Positions 14,798 through 22,867 of a stretch of DNA of 64,000 nucleotides are shown here, one piece after another. The translations under genes and the position numbers were made by a program. The DNA comes from Curtobacterium flaccumfaciens (GTDB lineage Bacteria; Actinomycetota; Actinomycetes; Actinomycetales; Microbacteriaceae). The stretch is taken from the NCBI RefSeq assembly GCF_013359815.1, contig NZ_JABMCF010000031.1, positions 40,663 through 104,662 of the forward strand. Reading direction: 5' to 3'. Every line of letters starts with the position of its first letter. Positions within the stretch are counted from its first letter, which is position 1. The notes beneath the pieces are model-generated. The model was not told the origin of the DNA. It did not search any database and saw only the letters and a list, made by a program, of their open reading frames with translations.

Positions 14798-16803
14798 TCA
14801 GATGCGAACACTGCGGATCAATGCTCCCGGACGGAGCGATCTTCTGCGGTGAGTGCGGTCGCGCGGTCACCGCCGCCGCGAGCCGTCGCCCGGTCGCGCC
14901 GACCCCCGTCGAACAGGCACCGCCGCCACCGTTGCAGCAGCCCGACGCCCACGGCCGACGGTCCGACCCGGCTTCCGACGCCTGGTTGCCCGAAGCCACG
15001 CTCGATCCCGCCACGCGTGCGTGGCTCACCGGTGCCGACCGTCGCGGCACCGAACCGCCGGCACCCGTGCCGGTGCAGCGTCCCGATGACTTCGCGCCGC
15101 GCCAGGCCCCCTCCCATGTGCACGGTGCCGGCTCCGGGCTCGAGGACTGGTCGGGTGCGCCGGGCGAGTCCGAGCCTCCCCTCGACCCCGACGCGTACCC
15201 GTCCGAACCCCTCGATGCCGACGACCCCGAGCGCACCCGCATCGCCCCGGCTCCCGGTCGCCCCGAGACGCCCGAGGACCCGATCCGCGATGCTGCGTCG
15301 TCGGTCTCGGACCAGGCGGCGCGACAGCCCGTCGAGCCCCAGCCCGTCATGCCCCAGCCCGTCGAGCCGCCGCCCGCTGCCGAGCCCTCCGTGCCGGTGT
15401 GGGCACCGCCAGCTGCCACCGCACCCCCGGCGGCACCCGCCGGTCCGTCCTGGTGGGTCGGTCGCGGTACCCCGGCTGCCGAGGCGCCCGCCGAGCCGGT
15501 CGTCCCGCCGATGCCGGGAGCACCCGCCGAACCTGCTCCCGAGCAGGATGCTGCGGCTCCTGCCCCCGACGAACTCGGCGCGCAGGAAGCCCAGAACGCA
15601 CAGGACGCCCAGGAACCCCGGGACGCACAGAGCGCCCGGGACGACGCACAGGCTGCCCTGGGCGACTCCGAGCCGGAGCCCGACGAAGCGATCGTGGCCG
15701 CGTCGGAGACGAGCGCCACCGACGACCAGCCGCCCGTCGTGTCGCCCCCGCAGCCCGGGGACACCGCCGTGGTCGAGCCGCTGATCGACCGTCGACCGCC
15801 CCGTCCGGCCCCGCTCGTCACCCCGGGCATGCACGAGACGACCATCTGCCACGTCTGCGGCAACCGGCTCGAACCCGACGACATCTTCTGCGGCGAGTGC
15901 GGAGCCGTCCGTCCGGCGGTCACCGCGGCCTTCACCGGCCCGGTCATGCCGCTGCCGATGACCCGACCCGACTGGGCAGCCGAGGAGCCCGACAGCACGC
16001 AGGCCCCCGACGCGGGCAACGAGCCGGACGAGCCGGACGAGCCCGACGCGGGTTCCGCCGAGCCCGCGGGTCCGAACGAGTCCGACGAGCGCGCTGCAGG
16101 CGACGAGCCGGACGACGAGATCCCGGTGGACGATGAGTCCCTCCGCGCCGAGGTCGAGCAGTCCGATGCCGGTCGACGTCCCCGCGGAGCGCACGCTGCA
16201 CCGGTGACCGAGCCCGAGCCGCCGACCGAGGCGTCCGCCGTGCCGCGCACGCCGATCCCGCCGGTGCCCGGTTCCGCCACCGTCCCCTCCTCGGCACCGT
16301 CCGCCGACACCGCCGGCGTGCCCTCCGCTGCACCGCTGCCCCCGATCCCGGGAGCGACCGGACCCGCGCTGCCGCTCCCGCCCGTCGACCGGTCGGAGTC
16401 GCCCGCAGCGGCCGGCGCGCTCGACGACCTCGACGAGGACGTCGACGAGACCCGCATCGTCGCGAAGACCCCGACGCGGGCACCGTTCGTGCTGCACTTC
16501 AGCACGGGTGAGCGGCTCGGCGTCCACGGCACGGGCCTGCTCGGCCGGCTGCCGCGACCGCAGCCGGGGGAGCGCTACGACGACCTGCTGACCGTGCACG
16601 ACCCGGGCAAGTCCGTGTCGAAGACGCACCTCGAGCTCGGCCGCGACGGCGACGACCTGTGGGTCTCCGACCGGTTCTCCGGCAACGGCACGGTCGTCCG
16701 GCACATCGACGGATCGATCCGCCGCTGCGAGCCCGGTCGCCGGTACCGCGTCGAGCGTGGTGCCCGCGTCGACATCGGTGAGCAGTTCTTCCTGGTGCAG
16801 TAG
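14794..16803 (+). CDS. Double zinc-ribbon protein with C-terminal FHA domain
   Basis: 669 residues from GTG 14794, overlapping the previous stop. The N-terminus is a zinc ribbon with Cys4, Cys7, Cys18 and Cys21 (CEHCG...FCGEC). A second, very similar ribbon lies mid-protein at Cys352, Cys355, Cys366 and Cys369 (CHVCG...FCGEC). Between and after them are long Pro/Ala/Glu-rich disordered segments. The last about 100 residues form an FHA domain with KSVSKTHLEL and SGNGTVV. Acid-flanked Thr motifs occur at Thr148 (ERTRIA) and Thr553 (DETRIV), the latter just before the FHA domain as in GarA/Rv0020c-type proteins. It likely serves as a phospho-dependent adaptor between the kinase and the MoxR/DUF58/transglutaminase-fold machinery. 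No membrane segment is visible. Domain calls are firm; the role is inferred. Confidence 0.9.
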   Translation: MIRCEHCGSMLPDGAIFCGECGRAVTAAASRRPVAPTPVEQAPPPPLQQPDAHGRRSDPASDAWLPEATLDPATRAWLTGADRRGTEPPAPVPVQRPDDFAPRQAPSHVHGAGSGLEDWSGAPGESEPPLDPDAYPSEPLDADDPERTRIAPAPGRPETPEDPIRDAASSVSDQAARQPVEPQPVMPQPVEPPPAAEPSVPVWAPPAATAPPAAPAGPSWWVGRGTPAAEAPAEPVVPPMPGAPAEPAPEQDAAAPAPDELGAQEAQNAQDAQEPRDAQSARDDAQAALGDSEPEPDEAIVAASETSATDDQPPVVSPPQPGDTAVVEPLIDRRPPRPAPLVTPGMHETTICHVCGNRLEPDDIFCGECGAVRPAVTAAFTGPVMPLPMTRPDWAAEEPDSTQAPDAGNEPDEPDEPDAGSAEPAGPNESDERAAGDEPDDEIPVDDESLRAEVEQSDAGRRPRGAHAAPVTEPEPPTEASAVPRTPIPPVPGSATVPSSAPSADTAGVPSAAPLPPIPGATGPALPLPPVDRSESPAAAGALDDLDEDVDETRIVAKTPTRAPFVLHFSTGERLGVHGTGLLGRLPRPQPGERYDDLLTVHDPGKSVSKTHLELGRDGDDLWVSDRFSGNGTVVRHIDGSIRRCEPGRRYRVERGARVDIGEQFFLVQ

Positions 16804-16868
16804 GCGACTTCTCCACAGATCGGGTCCCGGGCCAGCGCTGAGCTGCTCGTTCCTGGTGCGATGGGGTC

Positions 16869-17657
16869 ATGTCCCGGTTCACCGCACGTTGCGTGATCGT
16901 GGGGGCCGCGGTCGCGCTCGTCGTGGCCGGGGTCCTCGCGCCGATCAGCGGCACAGGGCAGGGCGTCCTGCTCGGTGCGGGTGCGTGCTGCGCGCTGGTC
17001 GACGTGGTGCTGCACCGCTCGTCCTCGTCGGACCCGGACCCGGACCCGGACCCGGTCGCGGTCGTCGCTCCGCGCGGACCCGACCAGCCCGCCGAGCCAG
17101 AACCGCTCAGTGCGCCGGAAACGCTGGTGGGCGCCGTTCCCGAGGACGGCGACGGCACGCAGGCACTCGTCCTCGGGCACGGTCCGGGCGGCCGCGTACT
17201 CCGGGTCGACGCCGCGTCCCACGTCGTGGTCGTCGGTGCCGGAGCACTCGCCGTCGCGGTGTTCCGCGGGCTCGCCGAGCAGCTCCGAGCCGCTGCCGCC
17301 CACACCGACGAGGACCTGCGCTGGGCCGCTGCTCCCGAGGTCCTCGACGCCGTGGGGACCAGCAGCGCCGATCCAGCCCCGAGCGCCCGGTCAGCGAGCA
17401 CCCGGGCAGCGAGCAGCCTGTCAGTGCACGCCCTGCCGTCGGGGACCTCGGTCGCTGTGCGGATGGGGGCCGACGGCCGACCGCACGGCTCCGTGGTGCT
17501 CGTGGCCGGACTCGGATCGGCGCCTCGTCAGCGGGACGTCACCGTCGAGGTCTCACGGTACGGCTGCTCCGTCCGACGACCCGACGACCACGCGGTCGTC
17601 CGGGCGTCCCCGGCGCTGCCGGTCCTCGTCCCCGACCCCGTGAGCGCCGATCGATGA
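16869..17657 (+). CDS. Unrecognised membrane protein with DP-repeat linker
   Basis: 262 residues from ATG 16869, 65 nt after the zinc-ribbon/FHA gene. Two hydrophobic helices (about 8-25 and 29-47) are followed by a (DP)4 linker encoded by a perfect hexanucleotide repeat. A soluble domain of alternating strands and helices follows, including SHVVVVGAGALAVAVFRGLA. I do not recognise a family. The overall shape (two N-terminal helices, then a soluble alpha/beta domain) is loosely like the N-termini of secretion ATPases, but no Walker motif is present. Low-complexity Ser/Ala sequence interrupts the domain near residues 165-185. It is probably the last gene of the FHA-kinase cluster, though the gap allows independent expression. 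Confidence 0.65.
   Translation: MSRFTARCVIVGAAVALVVAGVLAPISGTGQGVLLGAGACCALVDVVLHRSSSSDPDPDPDPVAVVAPRGPDQPAEPEPLSAPETLVGAVPEDGDGTQALVLGHGPGGRVLRVDAASHVVVVGAGALAVAVFRGLAEQLRAAAAHTDEDLRWAAAPEVLDAVGTSSADPAPSARSASTRAASSLSVHALPSGTSVAVRMGADGRPHGSVVLVAGLGSAPRQRDVTVEVSRYGCSVRRPDDHAVVRASPALPVLVPDPVSADR
17031..17054 (+). repeat. Hexanucleotide repeat (GACCCG)x4
   Basis: Four perfect tandem copies of GACCCG inside the preceding gene encode Asp-Pro repeats. Unit gain or loss would keep the frame and simply change linker length. Confidence 0.9.
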
Positions 17658-17700
17658 CCAGCCCCGAGCGATGACCAGCGCCGTCCCTTGACCGGCGCCG

Positions 17701-17784
17701 AGCAACGATCAGCGCAACCCCGCGTCGACCCGCACCGCGCCGAGCAATGATCAGCGCAACCCTGCGCCGACCCGCACCGCGCCG
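17701..17784. repeat. Tandem 42-bp duplication over the asparaginase stop codon
   Basis: Unit 1 (17701-17742) and unit 2 (17743-17784) match at 39 of 42 positions. Unit 2 contains the last ten codons and stop of the asparaginase gene on the minus strand. Unit 1, just beyond the stop, repeats the same coding end (GAVRV-x-AGLR-stop). Weaker echoes of the motif GATGACCAGC are seen at 17654-17680. Confidence 0.9.
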
Positions 17785-18743
17785 ACGGGCATGCCACCGC
17801 CGAGCACCCGCTCACCGGTCGCCTCGAGCACCTCGGCCACCCCGTCCGACGCGACGAGTCCGTTCCGCTCGAGCAGCGCCAGGGCCGCCAGGGTGCCGGC
17901 CCGCTGCGAGCCGTCGAGCACCTTCACGGCCACGGCGGCGCCTCCGGGCAACCCCATGACCATGACGCCCTCGGCACCGAGCTTCGCCAGCACCTGCAGT
18001 CGCTCGATGGTGACCGTGTTCGCGCGTCCGACGCCGTCGATCGCCCACGGGTGCGCCAGGACCGCGTCGGTCAGGGCAGCGGAGTCGTCGTCGGCCCGTG
18101 CCACGACACCGGCGAACCCGCGTGCCAACCCCGTCAGGGTGAGCGGGAACACGGGGGCGCCGCATCCGTCCGTACCGACCAGGTCGACGGTTTCGTGCGT
18201 GTACTCCTCGACCACGGCACGCACCCGCTGCTGCAACGGGTGCTCGATGTCGAGGTACGTGGCTTCGTCCCAGCCGTTCACCCGGCAGGCCGCGAGCATG
18301 CCGGCGTGCTTGCCGGAGCAGTTCATCGCCAGTCGGCGGGGGCCGTCCATCGTCCGGGCGGTCCCGCGGTCGAAGGGCATGTCGGGCGGGCAGCCGAGGT
18401 CGGCCTCGACGTGGTCGAAGGACTCGAGCATGTGCAGGGCGAGCGCCTGGTGGGCCGCGGTGCCGGCGTGGCTCGCGGTGGTGAGGACGAGTTCCTCGTC
18501 GGAGAACAGTGCACCGGCACGTCGGACGGCCAGGGCCTGGAACGGCTTCATGGTGGAACGCGGGTAGATGCTCGCGGTCACGTCGCCCACGGAGTCGATC
18601 ACGGTGCCGCTCGCGTCGACGACGACGCCGGCGCCGACGTGCCGGCTCTCGTCGAACCCTGAGCGTTCGAGCACCGCCAGCTCGACGGAACCGTCGGCGG
18701 TGAGAGGATGGCGATCACTGCGGACTTCGGGGCTCACCGTCAT
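17751..18743 (-). CDS. L-asparaginase II family protein
   Basis: 330 residues from ATG 18743 on the minus strand. It matches the asparaginase II family (PF06089 type), not the AnsA/AnsB fold family. Recognisable blocks are SIYPRSTMKPFQALA, TTASHAGTAAHQ, MNCSGKHAGML and GTDGCGAPVFPL. The STMKPFQ and CSGKHAG blocks are typical of the family, which hydrolyses asparagine to aspartate and ammonia in the cytoplasm. The gene runs opposite to its neighbours and shares an upstream region with the OsmC gene. TAGCAT lies 6 nt before its ATG, suggesting a leaderless transcript. Its 3' end is duplicated in tandem just past the stop. Confidence 0.9.
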   Translation of the reverse strand: MTVSPEVRSDRHPLTADGSVELAVLERSGFDESRHVGAGVVVDASGTVIDSVGDVTASIYPRSTMKPFQALAVRRAGALFSDEELVLTTASHAGTAAHQALALHMLESFDHVEADLGCPPDMPFDRGTARTMDGPRRLAMNCSGKHAGMLAACRVNGWDEATYLDIEHPLQQRVRAVVEEYTHETVDLVGTDGCGAPVFPLTLTGLARGFAGVVARADDDSAALTDAVLAHPWAIDGVGRANTVTIERLQVLAKLGAEGVMVMGLPGGAAVAVKVLDGSQRAGTLAALALLERNGLVASDGVAEVLEATGERVLGGGMPVGAVRVGAGLR

Positions 18744-18749
18744 GCCGCC

Positions 18750-18755
18750 ATGCTA
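18750..18755 (-). promoter_or_regulatory. -10 box of a leaderless asparaginase transcript
   Basis: On the minus strand this reads TAGCAT, ending 6 nt before the ATG at 18743. That spacing puts the transcription start at or next to the start codon. It also partly overlaps a weaker plus-strand TAGCCA (18754-18759) facing the OsmC gene. Confidence 0.55.
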
Positions 18756-18777
18756 GCCAAGGCGAAGGGGCGCACCC

Positions 18778-19287
18778 GTGCACGACCACTCCTACGAGGT
18801 CTCCGTCAGCTGGACCGGCGACCGCGGGACCGGCACCTCCGGGTACCGCGACTACGGCCGCGAACACGTGGTCTCCGCGACCGGCAAGCCCGACGTCCCC
18901 GGCTCCGCCGACCCGACGTTCCGCGGGGACCGTGACCGCTGGAACCCCGAGGAGATGGTGGTCGCGGCGCTGGCCCAGTGCCACATGCTCAGCTACCTGC
19001 ACGTCGCGGTGACGAAGGGCTTCACCGTCGTCGACTACCAGGACACCGCGACCGCGTCGCTCCGCCTGAACCGCGACGGTTCGGGTGAACTGACCGAGGC
19101 GACCCTGCACCCGGTCGTCACCATCCTCGAAGCCGACCGGGCCGCGGACGCCGAAGCAGCACACGTCACCGCGAACGAGCTCTGCTTCATCGCGCGGTCC
19201 GTGGCGTTCCCGGTGCACCACGAGCCGCAGCTGGTCGTCCGACCTGCGTCATTGGCAGGGGACTCTTCGACAGGTGGGGCAGACTAG
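18778..19287 (+). CDS. OsmC-family peroxiredoxin-like protein
   Basis: 169 residues from GTG 18778. OsmC/Ohr proteins detoxify organic hydroperoxides with two redox Cys residues. Here the first is in [11 protein letters not shown] on the central helix and the second in [18 protein letters not shown], the arrangement of the YhfA-like OsmC branch. The N-terminal beta-hairpin and the [16 protein letters not shown] stretch also fit. It is transcribed divergently from the asparaginase gene with 34 nt between start codons. The FKBP gene begins 6 nt after its stop. Confidence 0.88.
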   Translation: MHDHSYEVSVSWTGDRGTGTSGYRDYGREHVVSATGKPDVPGSADPTFRGDRDRWNPEEMVVAALAQCHMLSYLHVAVTKGFTVVDYQDTATASLRLNRDGSGELTEATLHPVVTILEADRAADAEAAHVTANELCFIARSVAFPVHHEPQLVVRPASLAGDSSTGGAD

Positions 19288-19293
19288 GTCCTC

Positions 19294-20265
19294 GTGAAGC
19301 GTCTCCGCCTGCTCCCGATCGCCATCGTCCCCGCCGTCGTGCTGGGACTCGCCGCCTGCTCCGGCTCCGGTTCGAACGGGTCCTCGGCTTCGCCGACCCC
19401 GTCGGCCAGTGCCACGGCCTCGGCGATCACCTCCTGCCCCGACCCGGGCAAGTCGTCCGATGCCATCAAGGCGACCGGGTCGTTCGGCGGACCGAAGGCC
19501 CCGACCGTGAAGTTCTCGTCCGGCCTGTCCGCGAAGACGCCGCAGGCCACCCGCCTCGTGAAGGGCAAGGGCGCGGCGCTCGACGAGGGCGACTACGCGC
19601 AGGTCTCCTACAGCGTGTACGAGGCTTCGGACGCCAAGAAGCTCGGCACCGTCGGCTTCGACGAGGGCAACCCGCAGGTGCTCTCCGTCGGCGGATCAGG
19701 CTTCGGTGCGCTCCTCGCCTGCTCGAAGGTGGGCGACCGCGTCGCCGCGGTCGGACAGTCCTCCGCACTCGGCTTCAACACCGGCGGCGAGATCGTCGTG
19801 GTCGCCGACGTCGTCGCACAGACCCCGACCAAGGCGACCGGCACCCCGCAGGACCAGGACCCGGGCCTGCCCACGGTCAAGGACAAGGCCTCGGGCGAGC
19901 CGGAGATCACGGTCCCCGACGGCGTCAAGGCGCCCACGAAGACCACGGTCGAGGTGCTCAAGCAGGGCGACGGCACCGAGATCGCCGACGGCGACACCGC
20001 ACTCGTGCAGTACAAGGGCGTCGTCTACGACACCGGCAAGGAGTTCGACTCCTCGTGGTCGAAGGGTGTCCCCACCACCTTCACCGTGTCGGAGAGCGCG
20101 CTCATCAAGGGCTTCGTCACCGGGCTCGTCGGGCAGAAGGTCGGCTCGCAGGTCCTGATCGTCGCCACGCCGGAGGACGCCTACGGCGCGAACCCGCAGG
20201 AGGGCTCGGGCATCCCGAAGAACGCCACGCTCGTCTTCGTGGTCGACATCCTCGCCAAGGGCTGA
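19294..20265 (+). CDS. FKBP-type peptidyl-prolyl isomerase lipoprotein
   Basis: 323 residues from GTG 19294. A basic N-terminus, a hydrophobic core and the lipobox LAAC (Cys22) mark a lipoprotein, followed by a Ser/Thr/Ala linker. Two FKBP-like regions follow. The first (about 85-175) is divergent. The second (about 215-322) is a canonical FKBP domain with [36 protein letters not shown] and TPEDAYG. It should assist folding of secreted proteins outside the membrane, possibly including the large surface protein encoded earlier, but nothing in the sequence proves that link. dxr follows after 2 nt. Confidence 0.93.
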   Translation: MKRLRLLPIAIVPAVVLGLAACSGSGSNGSSASPTPSASATASAITSCPDPGKSSDAIKATGSFGGPKAPTVKFSSGLSAKTPQATRLVKGKGAALDEGDYAQVSYSVYEASDAKKLGTVGFDEGNPQVLSVGGSGFGALLACSKVGDRVAAVGQSSALGFNTGGEIVVVADVVAQTPTKATGTPQDQDPGLPTVKDKASGEPEITVPDGVKAPTKTTVEVLKQGDGTEIADGDTALVQYKGVVYDTGKEFDSSWSKGVPTTFTVSESALIKGFVTGLVGQKVGSQVLIVATPEDAYGANPQEGSGIPKNATLVFVVDILAKG

Positions 20266-20267
20266 CC

Positions 20268-21380
20268 GTGACGGACGGCCGCCTCGGCACCACCGGTCCG
20301 GACCGTCGGCGGATCGTCGTCCTCGGTAGCACCGGCTCGATCGGCACCCAGGCGCTCGACGTGGTCGCCCGCAACCCCGACCGGTTCGAGGTCGTCGGGC
20401 TCACCGCCGGCAGCAACCGCGACCTCGTCGCCGAGCAGGCCGCTCGGTTCGGCGTCCGCGACACGGCGTTCGGCGCGGCCGACTCGGAGCAGCTCGTCCG
20501 GAGCGTCGAGGCCGACGTCGTCCTGAACGGCATCACCGGCTCGGTCGGCCTCGGCCCGACGCTCGCGGCCCTCGAGACCGGTGCCGTGCTCGCCCTCGCG
20601 AACAAGGAGAGCCTGATCGTCGGCGGCTCCCTCGTGCAGCACGCCGCGGCGCCCGGGCAGATCGTGCCCGTGGACAGCGAGCACTCCGCCATCGCGCAGG
20701 CGCTGCGCTCCGGCGCCGACGCCGAGGTGCAGCGGCTCGTCCTGACGGCGAGTGGCGGTCCGTTCCGTGGGCGCACCCGCGAACAGCTCCGTGACGTCAC
20801 CCCCGCCCAGGCACTGGCGCACCCGACCTGGGACATGGGTCTCGTCGTCACGACGAACTCCGCGACCCTGGTCAACAAGGGGCTCGAGGTCATCGAGGCC
20901 CACCTGCTCTTCGACGTGCCGTACGACCGCATCGACGTCACCGTGCACGCGCAGTCGATCGTGCACTCCATGGTCGAGTTCGTCGACGGTTCCACCATCG
21001 CCCAGGCGTCGCCGCCGGACATGCGGCTGCCGATCGCGCTCGGCCTGGCCTGGCCGGACCGGGTGCCCGGCGTCGGCGTGCCGCTCGACTGGACGACCGC
21101 GAGCACGTGGACGTTCGAGCCGCTCGACCAGGACGCCTTCGGCGCCGTCGCCCTCGCCAAGCGGGTGGGTGAGCTGGGCGGCACGTTCCCGGCCGTGTTC
21201 AACGCCGCGAACGAGCAGGCCGTCGCCGCGTTCCACGCTGGTGCGATCGGTTTCCTCGACATCGTCGACACGGTCGAGCGCGTCGTCGAGGAGCACACCG
21301 CGGGGGAGCCGTCACTCGACGGCGTGCTCGCCGCGGAGCAGTGGGCCCGCACCGCTGCGGACCGCGCGCTGACCCGCTGA
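20268..21380 (+). CDS. dxr: 1-deoxy-D-xylulose 5-phosphate reductoisomerase
   Basis: 370 residues from GTG 20268. It catalyses the NADPH-dependent conversion of DXP to MEP, the committed step of the non-mevalonate isoprenoid pathway. Evidence is the NADPH-binding [14 protein letters not shown] near the N-terminus, [23 protein letters not shown] with the metal-binding acidic residues, and [12 protein letters not shown]. The C-terminal [12 protein letters not shown] is also typical. The longer upstream frame is rejected because it overlaps the FKBP gene and lacks homology. The gene precedes the site-2 protease and ispG, the conserved actinobacterial order. Confidence 0.97.
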   Translation: MTDGRLGTTGPDRRRIVVLGSTGSIGTQALDVVARNPDRFEVVGLTAGSNRDLVAEQAARFGVRDTAFGAADSEQLVRSVEADVVLNGITGSVGLGPTLAALETGAVLALANKESLIVGGSLVQHAAAPGQIVPVDSEHSAIAQALRSGADAEVQRLVLTASGGPFRGRTREQLRDVTPAQALAHPTWDMGLVVTTNSATLVNKGLEVIEAHLLFDVPYDRIDVTVHAQSIVHSMVEFVDGSTIAQASPPDMRLPIALGLAWPDRVPGVGVPLDWTTASTWTFEPLDQDAFGAVALAKRVGELGGTFPAVFNAANEQAVAAFHAGAIGFLDIVDTVERVVEEHTAGEPSLDGVLAAEQWARTAADRALTR

Positions 21381-21389
21381 CGCGAGTCG

Positions 21390-21413
21390 CGCCTCCCGTC
21401 CGACGCGGAGGCG
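21390..21413 (+). terminator. Hairpin after dxr
   Basis: CGCCTCC (21390-21396) pairs with GGAGGCG (21407-21413) around a 10-nt loop just after the dxr stop. There is no U-tract, as is common in high-GC genomes, so terminator function is only plausible. Confidence 0.4.
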
Positions 21414-21496
21414 GCAGATCGCGGACGTGACGCACAGGCCTGGAGGCCCAGCTCGCCTCTCAGACGGCGCTCGGCTCCGTCATGGAATCAGTCCCG

Positions 21497-21502
21497 TACT
21501 CT
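21497..21502 (+). promoter_or_regulatory. -10 box of a leaderless rip transcript
   Basis: TACTCT ends 6 nt before GTG 21509, the same spacing seen at other starts in this window. It decides the start choice for the protease gene. Confidence 0.55.
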
Positions 21503-21508
21503 TTCCCG

Positions 21509-22843
21509 GTGACCGTCGAATCCGTCCTGCTCTTCGTCCTCGGCGTGGTCGTCTTCATCATCGGCCTGCTGGTCTCGATCGGACTCCACGAGCTGGGGCA
21601 CCTGTCCTTCGCGAAGCTCTTCAACGTCAAGGTGACGCAGTACTCGCTGGGCTTCGGCAAGGCGATGTGGTCGTTCAAGCGGGGTGAGACCGAGTACGGG
21701 ATCCGCCCTATCCTGCTCGGTGGGTACATCTCGATGGTCGGCATGCTCAAGCCGCGCGCCTCGGGCCGGGCGAACGCCATCACGAACACCGGCATGTACG
21801 GCGCGTTCGTGCAGGACGCCCGCCAGGCCAGCGCCGAGCAGATCGCGGACTCCGGCGGTGACGACTCCCGCGCCTTCTACCGCCTGACGCCGTGGAAGCG
21901 GATCATCGTGATGGTCGCAGGCCCGGCCATGAACCTGGTGATCGGCATCGTGCTGTTCGGTGTGCTGCTGTGCGGGTTCGGGGCACCGACGACGACCTTC
22001 ACGTCGAGCGTGGGGTGCGTGCTGCCGAACAGCCGGACGACCGAGTGCTCGCCCGGCGACGCGGTGTCCCCGGCGAAGCAGGCGGGCATCGAGTCCGGCG
22101 ACGTCGTGCTCTCGGTGAACGGTGAGCAGGACCCCACCATCAGCCGCGTCTCCGAGGTCTTCCAGGAGTCCGCCGGTGAGCAGGTCACCGTGGTCGTCGA
22201 GCGCGACGGTGCCCGCAAGACCCTCGAGATCACCCCGACGACCGCCACCCGCGACGTCTACGACGCCGAGGGCAAGGTCGTCAAGAACGACGACGGCACC
22301 ACGAAGACCCAGCGCGTCGGCGTGGTCGGCGTCAGCATCGGGCAGTCCCTGGTGCGGCAGTCCCCGGCCGAGGTGCTGCCGGCGACCGGTGCCCAGATCG
22401 CGGCGTCCGCGCACCTGATCATCGACCTGCCGCAGCGCCTGGTCGCCGTGTGGAACGCCGCGTTCGGTGCCCAGGAGCGGTCACAGGACAGCCCCGTGTC
22501 GGTGGTGGGCGTGGGCCGTGCGATCGGCGAGGTCTCGTCGATGAGCGGCGTCCCCGTGGTCGACAAGGCGTACACGATCCTCGGGCTGCTGGCTTCGCTC
22601 AACATCGGCCTGTTCGTGCTGAACATGGTGCCGCTGCTGCCGCTCGACGGCGGACACATCGCTGGTGCGCTCTGGGAAGCGATCAAGCGACGGTCGTTCA
22701 AGCTCGTCGGCAAGGCGGACCCGGGGCCCATCGACCTGGCGAAGACGATGCCCCTGACGATGGTCGTCGTGGTGCTGTTGGCAGGGATGAGCGCGCTGCT
22801 GATCTACGCCGACATCGTGCGGCCGGTGAACCTGTTCGGGTAG
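21509..22843 (+). CDS. Site-2 (RIP) zinc metalloprotease, RseP/Rip1 family
   Basis: 444 residues from GTG 21509, preferred because TACTCT sits 6 nt upstream; an in-frame ATG at 21482 would add nine residues. The first helix carries the zinc-binding HELGH (27-31). A PDZ-like domain follows (KQAGIESGDVVLSVNGEQ). The second membrane motif NMVPLLPLDGGH supplies the third zinc ligand. These enzymes cut transmembrane proteins such as anti-sigma factors within the membrane. Its position between dxr and ispG matches Rip1 in mycobacteria (order recalled from memory), but here two extra genes separate it from ispG. The substrate is unknown. Confidence 0.95.
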   Translation: MTVESVLLFVLGVVVFIIGLLVSIGLHELGHLSFAKLFNVKVTQYSLGFGKAMWSFKRGETEYGIRPILLGGYISMVGMLKPRASGRANAITNTGMYGAFVQDARQASAEQIADSGGDDSRAFYRLTPWKRIIVMVAGPAMNLVIGIVLFGVLLCGFGAPTTTFTSSVGCVLPNSRTTECSPGDAVSPAKQAGIESGDVVLSVNGEQDPTISRVSEVFQESAGEQVTVVVERDGARKTLEITPTTATRDVYDAEGKVVKNDDGTTKTQRVGVVGVSIGQSLVRQSPAEVLPATGAQIAASAHLIIDLPQRLVAVWNAAFGAQERSQDSPVSVVGVGRAIGEVSSMSGVPVVDKAYTILGLLASLNIGLFVLNMVPLLPLDGGHIAGALWEAIKRRSFKLVGKADPGPIDLAKTMPLTMVVVVLLAGMSALLIYADIVRPVNLFG

Positions 22844-22855
22844 TCGCTCCGGCGC

Positions 22856-22861
22856 TACGCT
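22856..22861 (+). promoter_or_regulatory. -10 box of a leaderless permease transcript
   Basis: TACGCT ends 6 nt before ATG 22868. It gives the permease-hydrolase pair its own promoter, separate from rip. Confidence 0.55.
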
Positions 22862-22867
22862 CAGCGG

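Noticed and set aside
21482..21508. ATG 21482 as the rip start
   Set aside because: It lies before the TACTCT box, which is 6 nt ahead of GTG 21509; not excluded, but less likely.
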